Assembly: GCA_965215945.1 (NCBI GenBank)
Contig: CBDCFC010000002.1
Coordinates: 1 to 64,000 of the forward strand
Length of the DNA stretch: 64,000 nucleotides
Direction of reading: 5' to 3'
Origin: JAHEKD01 sp965215945
GTDB lineage: Bacteria; Pseudomonadota; Gammaproteobacteria; Arenicellales; JAHEKD01
Positions within the stretch are counted from its first letter, which is position 1. Each line of letters opens with the position of its first letter. A program made the position numbers and the translations under genes. This document shows, piece by piece, positions 26,092 through 36,929 of this stretch. The notes beneath the pieces are model-generated. The model was given only the letters and a program-made list of their open reading frames with translations, had not been told where the DNA came from and ran no database searches.

Positions 26092-28878
26092 CTATGAAAG
26101 CTTTTCTACTTTTTGCTTTTGCTCATTGAGCTGTTCGATAGCGAGTTTTAATTCGCTGGCTCTGGATTTTTCTTTAGCAACAACATTTTCCGGAGCCCGA
26201 TCGATAAAGTTGGCGTTATTCAATTTGCCCTCTACCTTGACCAGGTCTTTTTGTAACTTGCCAATTTCACGCTCCAGCCGGGCCAATTCTTCTGTTTTAT
26301 CAATCAGTGAACCTAGCGGCAGTAAAACTTTCATCTTGCCAACCAAACCTGTTGCACTTTCTGGGGCTGCTTCTTCATTAGCAAGTAAGTCCAGACGCTT
26401 AATGCGGCCGACTGACTCAAGTATATATCGATGCCGTTCGAGGCGTTGTTGATCTGTTTGTGAATAATTTTGCAGTATCACGGGCAGTAATTTACGTGGT
26501 TCAATATCCATCTCGGCGCGAATAGTGCGAACAGTAGTAATCAAGGACTGAATCCAGCCAACCTCTTCGATTGCATCAGCATTAACTCTACTGTTATCAG
26601 CAACAGGATAAGGTTCAAGCATTATCGTTTCACCAGTATTTGCTTTATAAGATTTAATACTTTGCCAGATTTCTTCGGTAATAAAGGGCATGACAGGATG
26701 CAGCAGACGCACTATAACCTCTAAAACCCTGACCAGGGTGCGTCGGGTCCCTGTTTTGACTTGTTCTGAAACATCATCATTGTTTAAAACAGCCTTGGAT
26801 AATTCCAGATACCAACTGCAATAATCGTCCCAAACGAATTGATAAAGGGTTTGTGCCAATAAGTCGAAACGATAGTTTTGAATATGGTCATGACATTGTT
26901 GTTCAACATCCTGAGTCAGACTAATAATCCACTGATCACAAAGGCTGAGTTCAAAATTATCATGATCTAAAGCGACATCATGATTTTCGATATTCATCAA
27001 CACATAGCGGGCGGCATTCCAGAGCTTGTTACAAAAATTTCGATTACCTTCAATGCGGCTAAGATCAAAACGCACATCGCGTCCTAACGTTGCTAAAGAG
27101 GTGAAGGTAAAGCGCAACGCATCGGTGCCAAAAGCCGGGATGCCGTCAGGATATTGTCGCCGGGTGGCCTTTTCGATTTTCTCGGCCAGATGGGGTTGCA
27201 TCATCCCCTTGGTGCGTTTGTCGACCAGATCATCAAGAGCAATGCCATCTATCAAGTCCAAGGGGTCTAGCACATTGCCTTTGGATTTGGACATTTTCTG
27301 GCCATCGGCATCACGAACCAGCCCATGAATATAAACCTCATGAAAAGGAATGTTGTCGGCAAACTCAATGCCAAACATAATCATTCGCGCCACCCAGAAG
27401 AAAATAATGTCAAAGCCGGTGACTAAAACGTTGGTCGGATAAAACGTTTTTAGCTCATCAGTTTGCTCTGGCCAGCCAAGAGTTGAGAATGGCCATAAAG
27501 CTGACGAAAACCAGGTATCCAATACATCATTATCCTGATGCAGGCTGGGTTCATAACCTAATCTAGCCGTTGCTAGGGCTAAAGCCTCCTGTTCGCTTCT
27601 GGCGACATATATATGACCCTCCTCGTCATACCAGGCCGGAATCCGGTGTCCCCACCAGATTTGTCTGGAAATGCACCAGTCCTGGATATTATTCATCCAA
27701 TCAAAATAGGTATTGTGCCAATTATCTGGAACAAAACGGATATCACCTTGCTCAACGGCTTTTATGGACTTTTCTGCCAGGGTTTCAACGTTGACAAACC
27801 ACTGATCGGTTAAGTAGGGTTCGATGACCACACCGGTGCGATCCCCTCTGGGTACCATTAACTTATGATCTTCTTCAGCTTCGAGCAAGTCCAGGGCTTT
27901 AAAATCCACAAGCACTTTTTGTCTGGCCTCAAAGCGATCTAAATCGTGATAAGGTGTATCCGGCAGGTTGATAGCAGCATTATCGTCAAAAATGTTGATC
28001 TTGGCTAAAGCATGTCGCATGCCGACTTCATAATCATTAAAATCATGAGCGGGTGTGATTTTCACGCAACCAGAACCAAACTCCGGATCAACGTATTCAT
28101 CAGCGATGATCGGAATTTTTCGATTAACTAAAGGTAAATTGATGTGTTGACCGATTAAGTGGTTGTAGCGATCGTCATCCGGATGTACGGCAACAGCAGT
28201 ATCGCCAAGCATGGTTTCCGGGCGTGTAGTTGCCACGACCAAGTAATCGGAGCTATCGGTTAATGGGTAACGCAAATGCCAGAGCTTGCCATTTTCTTCC
28301 TCTGACAATACTTCCAGATCGGAGACGGCGGTGTGCAGCACAGGGTCCCAGTTAACCAGGCGCTTGCCGCGATAAATCAGTCCTTGATCATGAAGTCGGA
28401 CAAATACTTCTTTGACAGCGTTCGATAAACCATCATCCATGGTAAAACGTTCGCGGGTCCAGTCTGGTGAAGCACCCATGCGTCTGAGCTGGTTGGTGAT
28501 AGTGCCGCCGGATTCGGCTTTCCATCTCCAAACACGTTTGATAAATTGATCACGACCTAAATCATGACGGGTTTTGTTTTCAGCATTTAGCTGACGTTCA
28601 ACCACCATTTGTGTGGCAATGCCGGCATGGTCAGTGCCCGGTTGCCAAAGTGTATTTTTACCGCACATGCGGTTATAACGGATTAATAAATCCATGATGG
28701 TGTCTTGAAATGCATGACCCATGTGCAGACTGCCCGTTACGTTCGGCGGCGGAATCATAATGCAGTAGGATTCACCTTTGCCACTGGGTGCAAACCAGTT
28801 GTTCTCTTCCCAGCGCCGGTAATGTTTTTTCTCAATGGACTGAGGCGAATAAGTTTTTTCCAGACTGCTTATCGTCAT
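26092..28878 (-). CDS. valS: Valyl-tRNA synthetase
   Basis: Charges tRNA-Val. The 928-residue class I enzyme has the HIGH motif as HMGH in PPNVTGSLHMGHAFQ near residue 49, the editing domain with ATTRPETMLGDTAVAV, and the KMSKS motif in GQKMSKSKGNVLDP. The C-terminal coiled coil has the pattern LEREIGKLQKDLVKVEGKL. Length is close to the E. coli enzyme. It is divergent from the lipoprotein gene at 28993. Confidence 0.98.
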   Translation of the reverse strand: MTISSLEKTYSPQSIEKKHYRRWEENNWFAPSGKGESYCIMIPPPNVTGSLHMGHAFQDTIMDLLIRYNRMCGKNTLWQPGTDHAGIATQMVVERQLNAENKTRHDLGRDQFIKRVWRWKAESGGTITNQLRRMGASPDWTRERFTMDDGLSNAVKEVFVRLHDQGLIYRGKRLVNWDPVLHTAVSDLEVLSEEENGKLWHLRYPLTDSSDYLVVATTRPETMLGDTAVAVHPDDDRYNHLIGQHINLPLVNRKIPIIADEYVDPEFGSGCVKITPAHDFNDYEVGMRHALAKINIFDDNAAINLPDTPYHDLDRFEARQKVLVDFKALDLLEAEEDHKLMVPRGDRTGVVIEPYLTDQWFVNVETLAEKSIKAVEQGDIRFVPDNWHNTYFDWMNNIQDWCISRQIWWGHRIPAWYDEEGHIYVARSEQEALALATARLGYEPSLHQDNDVLDTWFSSALWPFSTLGWPEQTDELKTFYPTNVLVTGFDIIFFWVARMIMFGIEFADNIPFHEVYIHGLVRDADGQKMSKSKGNVLDPLDLIDGIALDDLVDKRTKGMMQPHLAEKIEKATRRQYPDGIPAFGTDALRFTFTSLATLGRDVRFDLSRIEGNRNFCNKLWNAARYVLMNIENHDVALDHDNFELSLCDQWIISLTQDVEQQCHDHIQNYRFDLLAQTLYQFVWDDYCSWYLELSKAVLNNDDVSEQVKTGTRRTLVRVLEVIVRLLHPVMPFITEEIWQSIKSYKANTGETIMLEPYPVADNSRVNADAIEEVGWIQSLITTVRTIRAEMDIEPRKLLPVILQNYSQTDQQRLERHRYILESVGRIKRLDLLANEEAAPESATGLVGKMKVLLPLGSLIDKTEELARLEREIGKLQKDLVKVEGKLNNANFIDRAPENVVAKEKSRASELKLAIEQLNEQKQKVEKLS

Positions 28879-28992
28879 GTTTTCCGAGTACGCGCTAATT
28901 ATTATTTAGGCCAAAGGCAGATTATATGCCATCGAAGCAAATTTGATATATCATTACGCACTTTTAAAGATCAACAGTATTGGACATCAATA

Positions 28993-29634
28993 ATGAGAAA
29001 ATTATTTTGGCCGCTTGCAACAATCCTCATTCTTGTCGGTTGCTCGACAGCCTATTATTCAAGTCTGGAAAAATTCGGTATTCACAAACGCGATATCCTT
29101 GTTGACCGAATCGGTGAAGCACGCGACTCTCAAGAACAGGCCAAGGAACAGTTTAAAGACGCATTGGAGCAATTCAAGTCCGTTGTAAACTATGACGGTG
29201 GTGATTTGCAAGGTACTTATGATAAATTGAGTGCTGAATATGAGTCCAGTGTAGCCAGTGCAAAAAATGTCAGCAAGCGTATTGATTCGGTTGAATCGGT
29301 TTCCGAAGATTTGTTTGAAGAATGGGAAGATGAGCTGGATAATTATCAAAGTGCAAAACTGCGCCAACAAAGCGAATCACAACTCAAGCGCACGAAATCA
29401 CAATATCGGGACTTAATATCAGCTATGCGCCAAGCCGAGAGCAAGATGCCACCGGTGTTAGAAGTATTTGAAGACCAGGTTTTATTCTTAAAACACAACC
29501 TTAACGCCAGAGCCGTTGCTGCATTACAGTCAGAATACCGGTCGATTTCAGATGATGTCGCCCGATTAGTCAAAGAAATGGAATCGTCCATTAACGAAGC
29601 CAATGAATTCATTGCTTCTTTGGAGCAGGTTTAG
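28993..29634 (+). CDS. DUF2959-type lipoprotein, function unknown
   Basis: The 213-residue protein begins MRKLFWPLATILILVGCSTA, a lipoprotein signal with the lipobox cysteine at residue 17. The rest is almost all helical and highly charged, with long heptad-like stretches (EARDSQEQAKEQFKDALEQF) suggesting coiled coils. It resembles the DUF2959 family of gammaproteobacteria. An open frame extends upstream into the valS antisense strand, but only the ATG at 28993 gives a signal peptide. No function can be assigned. Confidence 0.85.
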   Translation: MRKLFWPLATILILVGCSTAYYSSLEKFGIHKRDILVDRIGEARDSQEQAKEQFKDALEQFKSVVNYDGGDLQGTYDKLSAEYESSVASAKNVSKRIDSVESVSEDLFEEWEDELDNYQSAKLRQQSESQLKRTKSQYRDLISAMRQAESKMPPVLEVFEDQVLFLKHNLNARAVAALQSEYRSISDDVARLVKEMESSINEANEFIASLEQV

Positions 29635-29644
29635 CTTTACAGCT

Positions 29645-30169
29645 TCAATGAGAGGGTTTGGATTTTTTCAATCGAAAACGTTTGCGCTCGCGCCAGCGGG
29701 TAACGACATGTAAACGCCAAAGCCCAAGTGTCGTGAAATAACCCACGGCCGCAAGAATTGGGCCGATGATTAAACAACCTACCCAAAGCTCTATATAGCG
29801 CTTGGCTAAGGGAAAGGTATTAAAAAAATCATATTGATAAAAGTCAAACCCGGAACAAATTTTAGCGCCCAGCACATAAGCCGTACCAAACATAAACGGC
29901 CAGGTTAGCGGATTAGAAATCCAAACTAATGCGACGGCAACCAGTATATTGCCACGGAATACCACCGCCATCAGAATGGCCACCAGGGTTTCCAACGGCA
30001 TAGGTAAATAAGCACAAAATAAACCCACTGCAACACCGGTTGCGAACGAATTACGGGATAATTGCCACAGCACCGGATCACCAAGCCACTGTTCACAGAT
30101 TTGAAAAAGCTTTTGCTCGCGCAAAGCGCTTGGTTCGGGCAAAAATTGTCTAATCAGCTTTCTTGGCAT
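29645..30169 (-). CDS. DUF2062 membrane protein
   Basis: The 174-residue protein has the DUF2062 pattern: NSFATGVAVGLFCAYLPMP and VAVALVWISNPLTWPFMFG, with a further hydrophobic segment at LIIGPILAAVGYFTTLGLW. It has basic termini and is probably an inner membrane protein. Biochemical role is unknown. In many gammaproteobacteria it is next to comEC, as here, on the opposite strand. Confidence 0.85.
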   Translation of the reverse strand: MPRKLIRQFLPEPSALREQKLFQICEQWLGDPVLWQLSRNSFATGVAVGLFCAYLPMPLETLVAILMAVVFRGNILVAVALVWISNPLTWPFMFGTAYVLGAKICSGFDFYQYDFFNTFPLAKRYIELWVGCLIIGPILAAVGYFTTLGLWRLHVVTRWRERKRFRLKKSKPSH

Positions 30170-30238
30170 CCTTTTAGAGCATAACTATCATTATTGTGCG
30201 CTATACTTATCCCGTAACGTTAAGCATGGAGGCTTAGA

Positions 30239-32576
30239 GTGTATCATTCGTTGATGCTGCTTGCAGGGATGTTGTTGCTTTACCGCAGTACGGCTCTTCC
30301 TTCTATCACTCATATACTACTTTTTCTCATTGTAAGTCTGGGGTTTTGGGCTTTTAATCGGTTTCAGTCAAGATTAGCGGCGATATTTATATTTGCTTAT
30401 TGCTGGGCGGCAGTTTTTGCTAATTACTCAATCAACCAGAACCTTCCGTCATCATTAATCAACCAGCCAATAAAAATTCTAGGTTGCCTAATCAATGTCA
30501 AAAATCATTCAGATCATTATCAACGATTATTAATAGATGTCCATGAAACTTATTTAAAGGGTGAATTAAACAAGTTCAAAGGCAAGATCAGTCTGGCTAA
30601 TTACCAACCATTGGAACTGACACTTTCGCCAGGCAGCTGTGGTGAATTTAAAGTGAAATTGAAGCCTGTGCATGGAAGATTAAACAGCAGGGGGTTTGAT
30701 TATGAGGCCTGGGCCTATGTTGAGAATATCAAGGCTATTGGAACATTAAAATCGGTTGGTAAACTGCGCCCAGGATCGTCACTTGCCAATCAATATCGGC
30801 ACTTCAGATTTAGCTTGACAAATCAGCTAAAAATTTTATTAGACGGTGATATTTCAACAGCGCTTGTTCTCTCATTAGCCCTCGGAGACAGGTCCTTGAT
30901 GACACAAGAAACAATGGGAGCTGCTCAGGCGAACGGGGACAAGTCACTTATTAGCGATTTCAGGTTTACACATAGGGCTGGTTTTCTGGTTGATATCAAT
31001 ACTTTTTTCCTGTATTTGGAGAATGATTCCTGCGGCCAGTTTGGTTTTCCCGGCCCCAAAGACAGGCTGGATTGCAGGTTTAGTTGGTGCAGGAATTTAT
31101 CTGGTTTTGACCGGTTTACCATTATCCGGACGAAGGGCCTGGATAATGTTATTGATTGCTTCGGGGTTATTGCTCAGCAATGAAAAAACCAGTTTTAGTC
31201 GATGTTTTTTACTAACGTTGGTTATTGTATTATTAATTTGGCCTAGCTCGGTGTTGTCGATTGGATTCTGGTTTTCTTTTACTGCAGTGGGCTTGATTCT
31301 TCTGCAATTCATACACGTCGATATCAAACTGCCGGGTAAATGGGCTTTGTTCAACTACCAAATAGTTCAGAAAATAGCCACATTGCTAGTGATTCAGTTG
31401 GTCTTGTCAATCACTATGTTGCTTTTAAGTTTGTTATTTTTTGGTGAACTTTCATTAATATCGCCTCTGGCAAATATCATCGCCATACCATTAATCTCTT
31501 TTATGGTGCTGCCCAGTATTCTTGTTGGTCTGGTGATGTCTTCGCTGGGATGGATGGATTATGCTGAATTAATTTTTAATATCGTCCAATCCGTATTGAG
31601 TGATTTGTCTTTAGGGTTGGAAAAGTTAGTTGAGTTGAACTGGTCCTGGTCAATGCCCGCTATTCATCAGCACCTATCAATCATTGTACTAATGCTGGGT
31701 ATTTTTTTATGGTTGTATTTAAAGCACTGGCCAGGAAAATGGTTGATTTATTTTCTAATCATTCCACTTTTTGTTGATGCTGAGCCTAAGCTCGAAAGCG
31801 GTGAGTTTAAGTTGAATGTATTTGATGTGGGACAGGGCTTGGCAATCTGGATCGAAACCCAAGATAAAAACCTGTTAGTTGATACCGGATTTGGAACTAA
31901 AAAAGGATTTAACTATTTCACAAGCACTATTTATCCAATACTAAAGGCAAATGGAGTTGAGCGACTGGATGTAGTTGTCATTAGCCACGGTGACGCAGAT
32001 CACGCGGGCGGTTTTCCAGCCTTAATAGAATCCGATCTGCAATTGGGTTCGATTTATAGCAGTCATGACTTAAAAAATTCTACATATGAATACTGTGCAG
32101 ATGGAGTTAGCTGGCATTTTGATGGCATTCATTTCAAATTTATGACACAACAAAACGTCGTAGGAGAGAATAACCAATCCTGTGTGTTAAGACTTTACAG
32201 CAAATATGGGTCTGTGTTGTTACCGGGTGATATCGAAAGAGAGTCGGAGCGACAATTATTAATTAATCACAAGCATGAATTGGATTCGAACGTTTTGATT
32301 GTGCCCCATCACGGCAGTCAAACATCGTCAAGCAAACTATTTATTAAAGCAGTTAGACCGGAATTAGCAATTTTTAGCACAGGTTATTTGAATCGATATG
32401 GCCATCCTGCCGCGAAAGTCATAAAGCGCTATCAGACAGGTAACATTAAAATGCTAAATACGGCTTGTCAGGGACAGATTACAGTCAGTTTTTACAAGTC
32501 AGGTATATCTAATGTTTCAATCAGGCAGACAAATCAGCCGTTCTGGCGACATCAATGCTCAACATTAGTCAATTAA
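30239..32576 (+). pseudogene. comEC: ComEC/Rec2 DNA uptake channel, frameshifted
   Basis: ComEC forms the inner membrane channel for single-stranded DNA in transformation. The N-terminal frame has DUF4131-type sequence and reaches SLALGDRSLMTQETM. The rest is in another frame, with LLRRTGTSHLLAISGLHIGL, many membrane segments, and a C-terminal metallo-beta-lactamase-like domain (FDVGQGLAIWIETQ, ISHGDADHAGG, VPHHGSQTS). Removing one G from the GGG run at 30916-30918 gives one frame of 778 residues, the normal size. The rest is well preserved, so either the loss is recent or one base is misread. Confidence 0.88.
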
Positions 32577-32656
32577 CCCACTGATTTTATTAACGTTCAC
32601 AATTGAAAACAGCTACAATAAGCAGCTTTTAAATTCAGGACATTATTGGGTTTTAT

Positions 32657-34468
32657 ATGCCCGCTTCTGAGCAATCAAAAATTCGTAACTTTGCCATTAT
32701 TGCGCATATCGATCATGGTAAATCGACCCTGGCGGATCGATTTATTCAGATTTGCGGGGGCTTATCTGATAGAGAAATGTCTGAGCAGGTATTGGACTCG
32801 ATGGATATTGAACGCGAACGTGGTATTACCATTAAAGCACAAAGCGTTAATTTGCATTTCAAATCCAACGATGGCCAAACCTACCAGTTGAATTTAATCG
32901 ACACGCCGGGGCATGTTGATTTTACCTATGAAGTTTCACGTTCCCTGTCTGCCTGCGAAGGAGCTCTATTGGTAGTCGATGCAGCACAAGGGGTTGAAGC
33001 ACAAACCGTAGCAAATTGTTATACGGCTGTGGATTTGAGTCTGGAGGTCGTTCCAGTGCTGAATAAGATTGATTTGCCTGCGGCCGAACCTGATCGGGTA
33101 AAACAGGAGATAGAAGAAGTAGTCGGTATTGACTGTAGTGAAGCCTTATTGGTTTCGGCGAAAAGTGGTCAAGGTGTGGAAGATGTATTAGAAGAATTGG
33201 TAAACAAGATACCGCCGCCGCAGGGTGATCGTAGTAAGCCCCTGAAAGCCATGATTATGGATTCATGGTTTGATAATTACCTGGGTGTAGTCACTTTGGT
33301 TAAAGTGGTTGAAGGACAACTCACCGCCAAAAATCGAATCAAAATAATGTCAAACGGGCTTGAATTTTTAGTCGACGAAGTCGGGGTTTTTACGCCAAAG
33401 AAAACAAAGTCGCAAGTGTTAAGCGCAGGTGATGTGGGGTATGTGATTGCCAGTATCAAAGACGTTCGCAGTGCTCGCGTGGGCGACACGATCACCAATG
33501 CCCATCAATCTACTGATGAAGCATTACCTGGTTTTAAAGAGGTTAAACCACCGGTGTTTGCCGGTCTATACCCGGTAAACAGTGCTGATTTTGAGGATTT
33601 TCGCGACGCTTTGGCCAAACTGAGCCTCAATGATGCGTCCCTGCAATATGAACCTGAATCCTCACAAGCGCTGGGTTTCGGCTTTCGCTGCGGTTTTCTG
33701 GGTATGCTACACATGGAAATTATTCAGGAACGCCTGGAACGTGAGTACGGTATTGATCTGATTACCACTGCACCAACTGTTGTCTATGAAGTTATTCAAA
33801 CTGATGGCCAAACTATCTTTATAGATAACCCTTCACAACTGCCCGAGCAGAATTTTATTGAAGAAATTCGTGAACCTTATATTGAGGCGCATATTTTATC
33901 GCCGCAGGATTATATTGGCGCAGTGATGTCGTTGTGCATACAGCGGCGGGGTATTAAGAAAAATATGAATTATCATGGTCGTCAGGTGTCTATGGATTTT
34001 GAGATTCCAATGAGCGAAGTTGTACTGGATTTTTTCGACCAGTTGAAATCAGTCAGCCGCGGTTATGCTTCATTGGATTATGATTTACTCGATTATCGTG
34101 TGGCGGATATGGTTAGAGTTGACGTTATGATCAATGGTGAGCGAGTCGATCCACTTTCAATACTAGCGCATCGTTCACAAAGTCAATACAAAGCACGTGA
34201 ATTGGTGAAGAAAATGCGAGAATTAATCCCGCGGCAAATGTTTGATGTGGCTATACAAGCAGCTATTGGATCGCGCATAATTGCGCGTGAAACTGTCAAG
34301 GCCTTGAGAAAGAACGTAACAGCTAAATGTTACGGTGGCGATATAACACGAAAACGAAAATTGCTTGAGAAGCAAAAAGAAGGAAAGAAACGCATGAAAC
34401 AAGTTGGTTCAGTAGAGATACCACAAGAAGCCTTTTTGGCGGTATTGCGTGTCGGAGGCGATTCATAA
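32657..34468 (+). CDS. lepA: Elongation factor 4 (LepA)
   Basis: A ribosome-associated GTPase. The 603-residue protein has G1 AHIDHGKSTLADRF, G3 DTPGHVDFTYEVSRS and G4 NKIDLP, then EF-G-like domains and the LepA-specific C-terminus ending in RMKQVGSVEIPQEAFLAVL. The length is normal. The stop overlaps the lepB start (TAATG), giving the classic lepA-lepB operon. Confidence 0.98.
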   Translation: MPASEQSKIRNFAIIAHIDHGKSTLADRFIQICGGLSDREMSEQVLDSMDIERERGITIKAQSVNLHFKSNDGQTYQLNLIDTPGHVDFTYEVSRSLSACEGALLVVDAAQGVEAQTVANCYTAVDLSLEVVPVLNKIDLPAAEPDRVKQEIEEVVGIDCSEALLVSAKSGQGVEDVLEELVNKIPPPQGDRSKPLKAMIMDSWFDNYLGVVTLVKVVEGQLTAKNRIKIMSNGLEFLVDEVGVFTPKKTKSQVLSAGDVGYVIASIKDVRSARVGDTITNAHQSTDEALPGFKEVKPPVFAGLYPVNSADFEDFRDALAKLSLNDASLQYEPESSQALGFGFRCGFLGMLHMEIIQERLEREYGIDLITTAPTVVYEVIQTDGQTIFIDNPSQLPEQNFIEEIREPYIEAHILSPQDYIGAVMSLCIQRRGIKKNMNYHGRQVSMDFEIPMSEVVLDFFDQLKSVSRGYASLDYDLLDYRVADMVRVDVMINGERVDPLSILAHRSQSQYKARELVKKMRELIPRQMFDVAIQAAIGSRIIARETVKALRKNVTAKCYGGDITRKRKLLEKQKEGKKRMKQVGSVEIPQEAFLAVLRVGGDS

Positions 34469-35202
34469 TGAATTTCCCGTTAATTTTGTTTTCCGCTGTT
34501 ATGATTACCGGTGCAATCTATATCTGGAATAAGATTGCACAAGTGCCTAGATGGATGAATGAATATCTGGGTTCTTTTTTCCCTGTACTTTTGGCTGTAT
34601 TTGTACTGCGTTCATTTGTGGCCGAACCTTTTCGTATTCCCTCAGGCTCAATGTTGCCAACCTTGCATATTGGTGATTTCATTCTAGTGAATAAATTCAG
34701 CTATGGCATACGTTTGCCGGTGGCGAATAAAAAAGTGATCGAAATCTCCGAGCCGCAACGCGGTGATGTAGTGGTCTTTCGTTATCCGCGCGACGAATCA
34801 ATTAATTTTATTAAGCGATTAGTTGGTTTGCCGGGCGATGAAATTGAATACTCAGATAAGCGTTTAATCATCAATGGCGAGATGGTTGATATTGAAAAAA
34901 TCGGTGAATTTAGCGGCATTGAGGCGGGTGAACCAAGCCTGCTAGCAGATATGCTTGTTGAACAGCTAGGTGAGGTTAACCACAAGATCCTCTGGGATGA
35001 AGGTGGGCATCGAGGAAATTTAAAATTTACGGTTCCAGAAGGACAATACTTTGTGATGGGTGATAATCGTGATCATAGTAATGATAGTCGTTATTGGGGT
35101 TTTGTTGATGATCAGCTTTTGGTTGGCAAGGCGTTTTTTATCTGGTTTAACTGGAACAAAGGCGACATTAACTGGGGCCGAATCGGTGACGATATAATTT
35201 AA
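34468..35202 (+). CDS. lepB: Signal peptidase I
   Basis: Removes signal peptides at the outer face of the inner membrane. The 244-residue protein has N-terminal membrane segments, the catalytic serine in RIPSGSMLPTL, the general-base lysine in NFIKRLVGLPGD, and the box GDNRDHSNDSRYWG. It is coupled to lepA. No DUF4845 gene lies between it and rnc, though one often does in related genomes. Confidence 0.96.
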   Translation: MNFPLILFSAVMITGAIYIWNKIAQVPRWMNEYLGSFFPVLLAVFVLRSFVAEPFRIPSGSMLPTLHIGDFILVNKFSYGIRLPVANKKVIEISEPQRGDVVVFRYPRDESINFIKRLVGLPGDEIEYSDKRLIINGEMVDIEKIGEFSGIEAGEPSLLADMLVEQLGEVNHKILWDEGGHRGNLKFTVPEGQYFVMGDNRDHSNDSRYWGFVDDQLLVGKAFFIWFNWNKGDINWGRIGDDII

Positions 35203-35338
35203 GTGCTGAGGAATGTTTTTGCCACTATGCATTGTTAAACCCGCTCGAATGTCTATTTGTTATCTGAACAGCACTTGTGCATATTTTATTTAGACTTTAG
35301 AAAATGCTGCCTATGAGAGGCTCAAACCATCGAATCCT

Positions 35339-36031
35339 TTGAAACCTGATCTTGACAAGCTGCAACAAAAGTTAAACTATAAATTTAACGACGAGTCCTG
35401 GTTAGTACTGGCCCTCACTCATCGCAGCAAATCCAAAACTAACTATGAACGCCTGGAATTTTTGGGTGATAGTGTTTTGGGTTTTGTGATTGGCGATTAT
35501 TTATATAAAAATTTTCCTGATGAATCCGAAGGAATTTTAACCCGCTTGCGTGCTAATGTGGTCAGGCAAAAATCGCTAGCCGCTATTGCCAGAGAATATG
35601 CACTTAATGAATTTTTAATCTTAGGTGTGGGTGAAGGCAGGTCGGGTGGACATAATCGTGATTCAATTTTATCTGATGCACTGGAAGCGGTTATTGCTGC
35701 AATTTATCTTGATTCGGGTTTCGAAGCGGCAACCGGGTTTGTTAAAAAAGCGTTTGAGCAAACGCTAGGTTCGCTTGACCCGAATGTGCAGTTGAAAGAC
35801 CCAAAAAGCAGTTTGCAAGAGTGGTTGCAGCAAAAAGGTCATAATGTTCCTGATTATGAGGTCGCTAATATTACCGGTAAGGACCACAAACAAAGTTTTG
35901 AAATTGAATGTCGAGTGGCCAAGGTAAAAAAAGTATTCAAGGGTAAAGGCGCCAGCCGCCGTAAGGCCGAACAAAGAGCAGCGCAAAAAGCCCTTGATTA
36001 TTTAAGTACAAAAGATCCAGCTGGTGAATAA
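35339..36031 (+). CDS. rnc: Ribonuclease III
   Basis: Cuts double-stranded RNA in rRNA processing and mRNA turnover. The 230-residue protein has the signature ERLEFLGDSVLG near residue 37, the second acidic region SDALEAVIAAIYLD, and a C-terminal double-stranded RNA binding domain (DPKSSLQEWLQQKGHNVPDY and GKGASRRKAEQRAAQKAL). The TTG start at 35339 fits the usual N-terminus. Its end overlaps era by 8 bases. Confidence 0.97.
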   Translation: MKPDLDKLQQKLNYKFNDESWLVLALTHRSKSKTNYERLEFLGDSVLGFVIGDYLYKNFPDESEGILTRLRANVVRQKSLAAIAREYALNEFLILGVGEGRSGGHNRDSILSDALEAVIAAIYLDSGFEAATGFVKKAFEQTLGSLDPNVQLKDPKSSLQEWLQQKGHNVPDYEVANITGKDHKQSFEIECRVAKVKKVFKGKGASRRKAEQRAAQKALDYLSTKDPAGE

Positions 36032-36929
36032 ATCTCCCGATCAATACCGTTGTGGTTGGGCCGCTTTAGTAGGGCGCCCAAACATCGGCAAATCAACACT
36101 GATCAATAAAATTATCGGCCATAAAGTTTCGATTATTTCCAGACGGCCACAAACGACACGGCATCGTATATTAGGCGTTTTAACTCGCGATGATTATCAA
36201 TTGGTGTTGGTCGATACACCTGGCATTCATAAAAGTGAGGCGAGTTATCTGAATAGGGTTTTCAACCGAGCAGCAAGCAGTAGTCTTGACACGGTGGATA
36301 TTAATTTAATGTTGATTGACGCTCGAGGCTGGCATGAAGATGATGAAAAGATATTGAGATTGATTAAACAGAACGAATCCAAATCATTTTTAATTATTAA
36401 TAAAATCGATCTAGTGAACGATAAGGAAAACTTATTACCGCTAATAAAACAAAGTGCTGAGAAACATGATTTTGACGAAATCATCCCAGTATCGGCACAA
36501 ACTGGTGATGGGATTGAATCGGTATTAAAAACAATAGCTGTCTACTTACCACAAGGACAGGCAGATTTCCCTAAAGATATGGTTACGGATCGTACTTTTA
36601 GATTCATGGCGGCAGAGTTTGTCCGTGAACAAATTTTTCAGCAACTGGGTGAAGAACTGCCTTATACCAGTACAGTACAAGTTGAGCAATTTGAGCAGAC
36701 AGAAAAACTGGATCGGATTTCAGTATTAATCTGGGTTGATAAAGATTCCCATAAGCCGATCTTTTTGGGGAAAAACGGTGAACGATTAAAAAAAATCGGT
36801 ACTAAAGCACGCCTGCAGATGGAACAATCTTTCGGCAAAAAAGTTTATTTGCAGCTTTGGGTTAAGGTCAAAGAAGGTTGGGCCGAAAGTGATTTATCGT
36901 TAAGAACGCTTGGTTATATTGAAGAATAA
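36024..36929 (+). CDS. era: GTPase Era
   Basis: Acts in 30S subunit assembly and binds the 3' end of 16S rRNA. The 301-residue protein has G1 GRPNIGKSTLIN, the switch SRRPQTTRHRI, G3 DTPGIH and G4 NKID, and a C-terminal KH domain with IFLGKNGERLKKIGTKAR. It starts at GTG inside the end of rnc and shares a base with recO. Confidence 0.97.
   Translation: MNKSPDQYRCGWAALVGRPNIGKSTLINKIIGHKVSIISRRPQTTRHRILGVLTRDDYQLVLVDTPGIHKSEASYLNRVFNRAASSSLDTVDINLMLIDARGWHEDDEKILRLIKQNESKSFLIINKIDLVNDKENLLPLIKQSAEKHDFDEIIPVSAQTGDGIESVLKTIAVYLPQGQADFPKDMVTDRTFRFMAAEFVREQIFQQLGEELPYTSTVQVEQFEQTEKLDRISVLIWVDKDSHKPIFLGKNGERLKKIGTKARLQMEQSFGKKVYLQLWVKVKEGWAESDLSLRTLGYIEE

Noticed and set aside
28705..28992. Longer start for the lipoprotein gene, giving 309 residues
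   Set aside because: The extra part is antisense to valS and hides the lipoprotein signal, which begins at ATG 28993.
30900..30990. Programmed frameshift in comEC
   Set aside because: No slippery heptamer or downstream structure was seen, and family members do not use one; a simple one-base indel explains the frames.
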